A stretch of DNA of 19,162 nucleotides from Peptoniphilaceae bacterium AM52-5BH (lineage in GTDB: Bacteria > Bacillota > Clostridia > Tissierellales > Peptoniphilaceae). Below the pieces are notes generated by a model that was not told the DNA's origin, made no database searches, and was given only the letters and a program-made list of their open reading frames with translations. Shown here piece by piece: positions 14,120-19,162 of the stretch (position 1 is its first letter; the number at the start of each line of letters is the position of its first letter). A program made the position numbers and the translations under genes. The DNA lies in the NCBI GenBank assembly GCA_027669155.1, contig JAQEDR010000031.1:1-19162 (forward strand), in the 5' to 3' direction.

Positions 14120-14716
14120 TTATAGAATATTCATAAGCTCTTCTATTGAATTTACCTTATAAGTCGCCTTTTCTCCTTCGTGGGCCTTCCCATAGCCGTA
14201 ACTTGCAAAGACAGTTTTCTGATCATTCTTAAAGCCTGCCATTATGTCTTCGTACCTATCTCCTACCATGATATAATCGACCTTGACATTTTCCCTTAGG
14301 ATCTTGTACTTATCTATAAAATCAAAATCTTCGCCTACTAGATATTTGGAGAAGTAATCATCTAGCTTATAGACTCTTCTCGCCTCATCCATATAGGCTC
14401 TTAGACACTTACTTAAGATGTATAAGTCGTATTTTCCTTTTAGATAGTTAAGAGTTTTATAAGAGTTTTCGTAAAGTGCCCCAGTTTTTGATAAGTTTTC
14501 CCTAATTCTTTTGCCATTTAGCTCTATCAGATGGTCTTTGTTTGAATCATCCTTTAGGATATCATCCCAGCAGGCCTTCGGACTCATGCCTATATATTTC
14601 TTGTAATCTACGCTTTTAGGATCAATCCCAAGCTCTCTTAAGGTCGTGTAGAGAGCTTCTTTGTAGACTAATTCCGTCTTGTGGATTGTCCCATCGAAGT
14701 CAAAGATGACTATCAT
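14120..14716 (-). CDS. HAD-family hydrolase, last gene of the riboflavin operon; candidate ARPP phosphatase
   Basis: A 198-residue HAD-superfamily phosphatase with a helical cap, similar in layout to Gph/PpaX. Motif I is DFDGT (6-10; nucleophile D6, acid D8). Motif II is S102 in YILSK, motif III is K136 or K138, and motif IV is GDRYED (152-157). Its ATG overlaps the ribH stop by four bases (ATGA), so it is translated with the riboflavin genes. The operon supplies every other step, yet dephosphorylation of the ribitylaminouracil phosphate (ARPP) needs a HAD phosphatase, as shown for YcsE in Bacillus and YigB/YbjI in E. coli. That role is inferred from position. A general phosphoglycolate- or pyrophosphate-type phosphatase is the alternative. 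Confidence 0.85.
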   Translation of the reverse strand: MIVIFDFDGTIHKTELVYKEALYTTLRELGIDPKSVDYKKYIGMSPKACWDDILKDDSNKDHLIELNGKRIRENLSKTGALYENSYKTLNYLKGKYDLYILSKCLRAYMDEARRVYKLDDYFSKYLVGEDFDFIDKYKILRENVKVDYIMVGDRYEDIMAGFKNDQKTVFASYGYGKAHEGEKATYKVNSIEELMNIL

Positions 14717-15174
14717 AAGATATCCATTAGATTTGCCATTTCAATTGCTGCAAGAGCTGCTTCACTTCCCTTATTACCAGCCTTAACACCAGATCTTTGG
14801 AGGGCTTGATCGATAGTATCTGCTGTAATTACTCCAAATATTACAGGCTTATCACTTTCAAGGCTGACATTGGCAACTCCCTTGGATACTTCTGCACAAA
14901 CATAGTCAAAGTGAGGAGTATCTCCACGGATAACCGCTCCAAGGCAGATTACAGCATCGTACTCGTCCTTTTTGGCAAGTTTTTTTGCAACTAAAGGAAT
15001 CTCGAAGGCTCCAGGAACCCTAATTAGGTCTATATTTTCTTCCTTTGTATCGTGTCTTTTAAGTGTATCGAGGCAACCTTCAACTAGTCTATCTGTTACA
15101 AAGTGGTTGAATCTTGCAACCAATACCGCATATTTTTTATCATTTGAAATTAAATTAGCACTAAACTCACGCAT
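14713..15174 (-). CDS. ribH: 6,7-dimethyl-8-ribityllumazine synthase (riboflavin synthase beta subunit)
   Basis: A 153-residue protein of normal length. The family motifs are [11 protein letters not shown] (20-30), GAFEIP (55-60), the phosphate and catalytic loop [15 protein letters not shown] (78-92, catalytic H88), [17 protein letters not shown] and NKGSEAA. It condenses 5-amino-6-ribitylaminouracil with dihydroxybutanone phosphate to lumazine, usually as a 60-mer or pentamer. An AAGGAGAG site lies within the end of ribBA, and the genes overlap by eight bases. It is followed by the HAD gene through an ATGA overlap. Confidence 0.98.
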   Translation of the reverse strand: MREFSANLISNDKKYAVLVARFNHFVTDRLVEGCLDTLKRHDTKEENIDLIRVPGAFEIPLVAKKLAKKDEYDAVICLGAVIRGDTPHFDYVCAEVSKGVANVSLESDKPVIFGVITADTIDQALQRSGVKAGNKGSEAALAAIEMANLMDIL

Positions 15175-16375
15175 TTTCTCTCTCCTTAAATTCTTCTAGT
15201 TCATGACCCATTCTCAAAGCTTTTATTTCTAGATATTTTCTATCTGTTTCGTTTGATTTTATTTCTATAGGACATCTAGACTCTACTTTTATACCGTATT
15301 CTTCTAGCTGATTTATCTTATCAGGGTTGTTTGTCATAAGCTTCACTGATTTTACTCCAAGCCTATCTAGCATTTCTGAAGCAATCTTATAGTCTCTCAT
15401 ATCTTCAGGAAAACCTAGTTTAAGATTGGCATCTACTGTATCGTAGCCGTGCTCTTGGAGCTCGTAGGCCTTAAGCTTGTTAAATAGTCCTATGCCTCTT
15501 CCCTCTTGCCTTAGGTAAAGAAGAACACCTTCGCCATTTTCTTCTATATTTCTTAGGGCCTTGTGAAGCTGGCTACCACAATCGCATCTTCTTGAACCTA
15601 AGACGTCTCCTGTTAGGCATTCTGAATGGATTCTTGTAAGTACTCCGCTTTTTTTGATATCTCCCTTGGTAATTGCTATATGCTCTTTACCAGTTTTCCT
15701 ATCAAGGAATCCATAAGCCTTGAAGCTGCCGTATTCACTAGGTAGGTTAACAGGATTGGTAGATATTACATCTACTTCCAAGCTCTTTCTATAATCTTGG
15801 ATTTCCTTAACTGTTGTTACTTTAAGATTTAGTTTCTCGGCAAGTTTTAGAAGGTCATCTCCCCTCATCATATGGCCATCGTCTGCCATAATCTCACAAC
15901 AAAGTCCTACCTCCTTAAGTCCTGCAAGTCTTAAAAGATCAACTGTTGCTTCTGTATGACCGTCTCTTTCGAGGACTCCTCCGTCTTTGGCAACTAGGGG
16001 AAAGACATGGCCCGGTCTTCTAAAATCACTAGCTTTAGAATCTTCTGAGGCAAGAGCCCTAATAGTTTCTGCTCTCTCAAAGGCGGATATACCTGTAGAG
16101 GTATTTACATGATCTACTGAAACAGTAAAAGCTGTTTCGTGATTGTCAGTGTTTTGGACAACCATAGGATTTAGGGAAAGTCTCCTGGCAACTTCCTTGC
16201 CGATTGGAGTACAGATTAGTCCCTTGGCGTAGGTTGCCATAATGTTGATCATTTCTCCTGTAACGTTTTCTCCTGCACAGATCATGTCTCCTTCATTTTC
16301 CCTATCCTCATCGTCTGTAACTAGGATTATTTCATTTCTTTTAAGTGCTTCTAAGGCTTCTTTAACTCTATTCAT
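15167..16375 (-). CDS. ribBA: Bifunctional DHBP synthase / GTP cyclohydrolase II
   Basis: A 402-residue fusion of the two enzymes that feed the pathway. The N-terminal DHBP synthase domain (1-~200) has DEDRENEGD (22-30), the RRPGHVFPL loop (119-127) and HTE (140-142). The C-terminal GTP cyclohydrolase II domain (~205-400) has zinc cysteines C253, C264 and C266 (HSECLTGD...RRCDCG) and EGRGIGL (291-297). Together they give dihydroxybutanone phosphate and the first pyrimidine intermediate. The ATG abuts the ribE stop (TAGATG) without a good ribosome binding site, implying translational coupling. The end overlaps ribH. Confidence 0.98.
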   Translation of the reverse strand: MNRVKEALEALKRNEIILVTDDEDRENEGDMICAGENVTGEMINIMATYAKGLICTPIGKEVARRLSLNPMVVQNTDNHETAFTVSVDHVNTSTGISAFERAETIRALASEDSKASDFRRPGHVFPLVAKDGGVLERDGHTEATVDLLRLAGLKEVGLCCEIMADDGHMMRGDDLLKLAEKLNLKVTTVKEIQDYRKSLEVDVISTNPVNLPSEYGSFKAYGFLDRKTGKEHIAITKGDIKKSGVLTRIHSECLTGDVLGSRRCDCGSQLHKALRNIEENGEGVLLYLRQEGRGIGLFNKLKAYELQEHGYDTVDANLKLGFPEDMRDYKIASEMLDRLGVKSVKLMTNNPDKINQLEEYGIKVESRCPIEIKSNETDRKYLEIKALRMGHELEEFKERENA

Positions 16376-16990
16376 CTACAATAGACCCAAAAGTGAGTCT
16401 CTATCCTCCTTTTTTTCGCTTCTATTTAACTTTTCAACTATCCTTGATAAGATATCTGTTTCTAGATTTACTAAGTCTCCGACCCTTCTATTTTTAAGAT
16501 TGGTCCTAGATAAGGTCTCTGGTATGAGGGAAACTTCGAAGATGTCGTCTTGTTCGTAAGATACTGTAAGAGATATGCCATCTATGGCAATAGATCCCTT
16601 GTTTACGATATATTTTCCAATCTCTCTTGTAGTTTTGAACCTATAGACGTTTTTATTAATTGATATAAGTCTTCCAACTCCGTCAACATGGCCTTGGACT
16701 ATGTGGCCGTCCAGTCTATCTGAAAATCTTAGGGCTCTTTCGAGATTGACTTCCTTTCCCAAAAGACTTCGATCAAACTTAGTCTTCTTAAGAGATTCAT
16801 TCATAATATCGGCCTTGTAGTAGGAATCCGCCATCTCAGTAACTGTAAGGCAAACCCCGTCAGTCATTATCGAATCTCCTAGCTTTGTATCTTCTAGGAC
16901 TTTTTTGCAAGAAATTTTAATTTCTACCGTATCCGATTTTTGCTTAAATTCCTTAACTATGCCCAATTCTTCAGCTATTCCTGTAAACAT
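16376..16990 (-). CDS. ribE: Riboflavin synthase alpha subunit
   Basis: A 204-residue protein made of two similar lumazine-binding barrels. It starts with the invariant MFTGI. The repeated motif appears as MTDGVCLTV in the first half and AIDGISLTV in the second. LDGHIVQGHVDGVG joins the two halves at about residues 93-106. It converts two lumazine molecules to riboflavin plus ribitylaminouracil. The ATG at 16990 has a short GAGGT site and overlaps the end of ribD by 20 bases, and the gene ends flush against the ribBA start. The gene is called ribE or ribC depending on species. Confidence 0.97.
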   Translation of the reverse strand: MFTGIAEELGIVKEFKQKSDTVEIKISCKKVLEDTKLGDSIMTDGVCLTVTEMADSYYKADIMNESLKKTKFDRSLLGKEVNLERALRFSDRLDGHIVQGHVDGVGRLISINKNVYRFKTTREIGKYIVNKGSIAIDGISLTVSYEQDDIFEVSLIPETLSRTNLKNRRVGDLVNLETDILSRIVEKLNRSEKKEDRDSLLGLL

Positions 16991-18044
16991 TATTTACCTC
17001 AAACATTACATCACTTCCAAATCTTTTTATATCATCTATGGAAAATCTCTTGGCATCTTTTATGACCTTGGCCCCTTCTCCTATAAAGGCGGACCTTGAA
17101 TCAAGGCCTGATACTACTATTGGAGCCATAAACTGATAGATTTTATCAACTAGATCTTCTTCTAGGAAGGAGTTATTTACAAGAGATCCTCCTTCTACAA
17201 GAACCGATCCGATATTTCTCTCATATAGTTTATTAAGCAAGTCATTGAGATCGATCCTGCCGTCTTTCTCCTTACATCTTATTATTTCTGCATTGATATC
17301 TATATCTTTGTCAGAAATTGTGGCGATATAAGTTTTCTTATCAGAATTTTCCCTAAAGACTTCCCTGTCCTTATCTATATCGAGCTTATCAGAAAGGATA
17401 ATCCTATAAGGATTAACTCCTCCTTCAATCCTTGAAGTAAGCCTTGGATTATCCTGCCTTAAGGTGTTAGCACCAACTAGGATTGCGTCATATTCGCTCC
17501 TTAGTTTGTGAACGTAGGCTCTAGATTCTTCATTAGTAATCCACTTGGAATCGAAAGATCCTGTGGCGATTTTCCCGTCCAGGCTTTGAGCATATTTTAA
17601 AGCTAGAAGAGGTCTATTATTTTCCATGTTGAAGAAAAATTTCTCATTCAATTTCTTTCCTTCATCCTCTAGGACCCCTGTAATGACCTCAATACCAGCT
17701 TTCTTTAATTTGCTAAGACCATCTACCTTGGGATTAGTATCGAGATTTGCTATAACTACCCTTTTGACCTTCTTCCTTATGACTTCATCGACACAGGGAG
17801 GATGTTTACCAAAGTGGGAACAGGGCTCGAGATTTACTATCAGAGTAGCTCCTTCGGCGCTTTCCTTAAGATTATTAAAGCAATCGATTTCTGCATGGTC
17901 ATTGGTGAAACTTTTGTGATAGCCTTTTGCTATTATCTCTCCATCTTTTACAAGAATTGCTCCAACCATAGGATTTGTCAAAACCTTTCCAGATCCCTTA
18001 CGGGCTAGGTCGAAACATTCTCTCATTAAGTTATCATAATTCAT
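16971..18044 (-). CDS. ribD: Bifunctional diaminohydroxyphosphoribosylaminopyrimidine deaminase / reductase
   Basis: A 357-residue fusion enzyme catalysing the second and third steps after GTP cyclohydrolase II. The N-terminal deaminase domain (1-~140) has the zinc site H50-A-E52 with C75 and C84 in EPCSHFGKHPPC. The C-terminal reductase domain (~146-357) has SLDGKIAT (154-161), WIT, LRQDNPRLT and the VEGG loop. First gene of the operon, 81 bases after the aptamer. The AAAGGAGA ribosome binding site is itself inside a short hairpin (18049-18062). Its end overlaps ribE by 20 bases. Confidence 0.98.
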   Translation of the reverse strand: MNYDNLMRECFDLARKGSGKVLTNPMVGAILVKDGEIIAKGYHKSFTNDHAEIDCFNNLKESAEGATLIVNLEPCSHFGKHPPCVDEVIRKKVKRVVIANLDTNPKVDGLSKLKKAGIEVITGVLEDEGKKLNEKFFFNMENNRPLLALKYAQSLDGKIATGSFDSKWITNEESRAYVHKLRSEYDAILVGANTLRQDNPRLTSRIEGGVNPYRIILSDKLDIDKDREVFRENSDKKTYIATISDKDIDINAEIIRCKEKDGRIDLNDLLNKLYERNIGSVLVEGGSLVNNSFLEEDLVDKIYQFMAPIVVSGLDSRSAFIGEGAKVIKDAKRFSIDDIKRFGSDVMFEVNNVYRNS

Positions 18045-18048
18045 TTCT

Positions 18049-18062
18049 TCTCCTTTTGGAGA
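18049..18062 (-). promoter_or_regulatory. Hairpin covering the ribD ribosome binding site
   Basis: On the minus strand TCTCC (18058-18062), loop AAAA and GGAGA (18049-18053) form a perfect five-base stem. GGAGA is the ribD Shine-Dalgarno sequence. It starts two bases after the riboswitch terminator's T run, so it could lower translation of transcripts that read through. The stem is short, so the effect may be modest. Confidence 0.45.
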
Positions 18063-18064
18063 CT

Positions 18065-18087
18065 AAAAAAGCCCCCTTTCAGGGACT
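18065..18087 (-). terminator. Riboswitch-controlled terminator of the riboflavin operon
   Basis: On the minus strand AGTCCC (18082-18087), loop TGAAAG, GGGGCT (18070-18075), then TTTTTT. CCCTGAA (18078-18084), spanning the 5' arm and loop, is exactly complementary to TTCAGGG (18218-18224) at the base of the FMN aptamer. That pairing is the likely antiterminator when FMN is low. Confidence 0.9.
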
Positions 18088-18124
18088 TCGAATTTATAAG
18101 TATGCAAAATAAGCATAGAAAAAC

Positions 18125-18228
18125 TCTTCTTTCATCCAGACTATACTGTCGGTATCGGAATTTCACCGATTCGGCTTGCGCTCGCAGACTTTACTGCCGG
18201 TGGAGACTTGCACTCCGCCCTGAAGATC
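18125..18228 (-). ncRNA. FMN riboswitch (RFN element)
   Basis: All conserved pieces of the FMN aptamer are present on the minus strand: ATCTTCAGGGCGGAGTGCAA, CTCCACCGGCAGT, the short GCGAGCGCAAGC arm, AATCGGTGAAATTCCGAT, ACCGACAGTATAGTC and GGATGAAAGAAGA. The closing stem P1 pairs TCTTC (18222-18226) with GAAGA (18125-18130 region). FMN binding should stabilise P1, free the terminator at 18065-18087 and shut off ribDEBAH plus the HAD gene. Confidence 0.98.
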
Positions 18229-18251
18229 AAATTTATTATTAACTTAATATA

Positions 18252-18280
18252 AGTATAAGCCATTGTAGAAGTTTTGTCAA
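18252..18280 (-). promoter_or_regulatory. Promoter of the riboflavin operon
   Basis: On the minus strand a perfect TTGACA (18275-18280), exact 17-base spacer and TATACT (18252-18257). The predicted start near 18245 is about 17 bases before the aptamer. The stretch 18282-18434 between this promoter and the rpsU terminator shows no gene or structure I can support. Confidence 0.88.
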
Positions 18281-18434
18281 GAGTATATTTGTATTTTTAT
18301 GTAATATTTTAGGAAAACTTGTATTTTTAAATATTTTCCTTCTAATAATTTTAGATTAAAAGAAATAATTAGAATCTCTCCTGGGATAAATTGTAAGAAA
18401 GAGTTTGTGAAAGCAAATTTTTCTAAAAACCAAT

Positions 18435-18457
18435 AAAAAAAGAAGCCGAAGCTTCTT
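18435..18457 (-). terminator. Intrinsic terminator after rpsU
   Basis: On the minus strand AAGAAGC, loop TTCG, GCTTCTT (arms 18451-18457 and 18440-18446), followed by a T run (18435-18441). It closes the HIT-rpsU unit 7 bases past the rpsU stop. Confidence 0.93.
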
Positions 18458-18463
18458 AAATTA

Positions 18464-18646
18464 TTATCTGTTTTTTCTGTTTTTTCTCTTAGCAGCGTCA
18501 TTTTTCTTTTTTCTTATAACGCTTGGTTTTTCGTAGTGTTCTCTTCTTCTGTATTCAGAAAGTACACCGGATCTTGCGCATTGTCTTTTGAATCTTTTGA
18601 TTGCACTATCGATTGATTCGTTTTCTCCAACTCTGATCTCTGTCAT
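18464..18646 (-). CDS. rpsU: Small ribosomal subunit protein bS21
   Basis: A 60-residue, very basic protein reading [29 protein letters not shown] at the start. This is the S21 family pattern (ESIDSALRRFKR), and the Arg/Lys-rich tail ([16 protein letters not shown]) ends it. S21 sits near the mRNA exit side of the 30S subunit and helps initiation with Shine-Dalgarno pairing. The ATG at 18646 has a G-rich AGGGGGGA site. It follows the HIT gene after 36 bases and ends at a strong terminator, so gatB/yqeY-type genes, often next in Firmicutes, are not in this transcript. Confidence 0.97.
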   Translation of the reverse strand: MTEIRVGENESIDSAIKRFKRQCARSGVLSEYRRREHYEKPSVIRKKKNDAAKRKNRKNR

Positions 18647-18682
18647 CTTCTATCCCCCCTCTCGTATTCGCACTAGTTTTCA

Positions 18683-19024
18683 TCAACCTGGTGGCCACTT
18701 AAATCCTCTGCCTCCAAGTACATGGAAATGCAAATGAGGCACGCTTTGTCCCCCATCTTCGCCGACATTAGTCACCACTCTATAGCCATTTTCATCAAGG
18801 CCTTTTTCGCTTGCTATCTTTTTGATAGTAGCAAATACCTTGCTTATGATTTGGCTGTCAGCTTCTTCTAATGTAGCTATGCTTTGAATGTGCTTTTTTG
18901 GTATTACAAGAAAATGGATAGGTGCTTGTGGATCTAAATCGTTAAATGCAATAACATCACTATCTTCATAGATTATATCTGAAGGAATTTCCTTGTTTAT
19001 AATCTTACAAAATACACAATCCAT
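18683..19024 (-). CDS. HIT-family (HINT-like) nucleotide hydrolase
   Basis: A 113-residue histidine-triad protein of the HINT/PKCI branch. The triad is H97-L-H99-F-H101 in VPHLHFHVLGGRGFKWPPG. CVFCKI (C3, C6) and H45 in PKKHI form the zinc-type site seen in many members. NVGEDGGQSVPH is the conserved loop before the triad. HINT enzymes hydrolyse purine nucleoside phosphoramidates and adenylates; the physiological substrate is usually unclear. The ATG at 19024 has a GGGGGTGA site. It is the first gene of a two-gene unit with rpsU, a pairing also common in related Firmicutes. Confidence 0.94.
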   Translation of the reverse strand: MDCVFCKIINKEIPSDIIYEDSDVIAFNDLDPQAPIHFLVIPKKHIQSIATLEEADSQIISKVFATIKKIASEKGLDENGYRVVTNVGEDGGQSVPHLHFHVLGGRGFKWPPG

Positions 19025-19045
19025 ACTTCACCCCCATTAGTATAT

Positions 19046-19074
19046 ATTCTACCACAAGTGAAAAAGTGAGTCAA
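19046..19074 (-). promoter_or_regulatory. Promoter of the HIT-rpsU unit
   Basis: On the minus strand TTGACT (19069-19074), an exact 17-base spacer and TAGAAT (19046-19051). The predicted start lies about 15 bases before the HIT ATG. Beyond it (19075-19162) I see only A+T-rich sequence with no supportable gene. Confidence 0.83.
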
Positions 19075-19162
19075 TAAAATATGTTCATTATGACAGATCT
19101 TTTATTAAATTGATAAGTTGTAAAATTAAATGCGACACTAGAATAAAATAGAAAACTCATAC

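Noticed and set aside
18277..18501. Minus-strand 74-codon reading frame between rpsU and the riboflavin promoter
   Set aside because: It overlaps rpsU, the rpsU terminator and the rib promoter, has no ribosome binding site, and its residues look like translated A+T-rich noncoding DNA.
19075..19162. Possible end of another gene at the right edge
   Set aside because: Short A+T-rich frames only, no recognisable residues and no terminator, so no gene can be supported.
1..19162. Mobile element, CRISPR, toxin-antitoxin or defence system
   Set aside because: No transposase, integrase, spaced direct repeats, terminal inverted repeats or defence-type protein was seen; gene content is housekeeping throughout.

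Overview
The window is AT-rich (roughly two thirds A+T by eye) and carries strong AGGAGG-type ribosome binding sites, Firmicutes-style control elements (an L10 leader attenuator, an FMN riboswitch with a transcription terminator, a 7-1-7 Fur-family box) and a surface protein with a sortase-like C-terminal signal. Together these suggest a low-GC Gram-positive anaerobe. The protein style resembles Anaerococcus/Peptoniphilus-type Tissierellia, but that placement is inference, not an identification. It reads as core chromosome: no transposase, integrase, phage gene, CRISPR array or rRNA is visible.

Layout. 1-2410: the start of tuf on the minus strand, a tRNA-Thr(GGU) on the plus strand, a YeiH-family membrane protein (minus) and a YpfJ-type zinc metallopeptidase (plus). 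2418-4679: a secreted, probably cell-wall-anchored metallophosphoesterase (minus). 4821-5279: a Fur/PerR-family repressor (minus) with a probable autoregulatory box. 5394-8753: a translation and transcription block on the minus strand, in transcription order rpmG, secE, nusG, rplK, rplA, then rplJ, rplL behind their own promoter and attenuator. Two L1-stalk-like hairpins precede rplK and rplA. rpoB does not follow rplL. 8835-10501: glmM and a short unrecognised gene overlapping its end.

10603-14096 is the main plus-strand block: an aldehyde dehydrogenase, then a tightly packed trmN6-like methyltransferase, rsmI and a NimA-like flavoprotein. The first gene of that trio appears to be transcribed as a leaderless mRNA. 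14120-18280 is a complete riboflavin operon on the minus strand: promoter, FMN riboswitch, terminator, ribD, ribE (alpha synthase), ribBA, ribH and a HAD-family hydrolase, all overlapping or abutting. The HAD enzyme sits where the otherwise missing ARPP dephosphorylation step would be needed. 18464-19074 is a HIT protein plus ribosomal protein S21 unit with its own promoter and terminator.

The strongest points for a second look are the HAD gene in the riboflavin operon, the duplicated L1-binding mimic in the rplK-rplA mRNA, the leaderless methyltransferase transcript, the Fur-family repressor with Glu at one sensing-site ligand position, and the NVKTG surface-anchoring signal. I found no clearly new multi-gene system.
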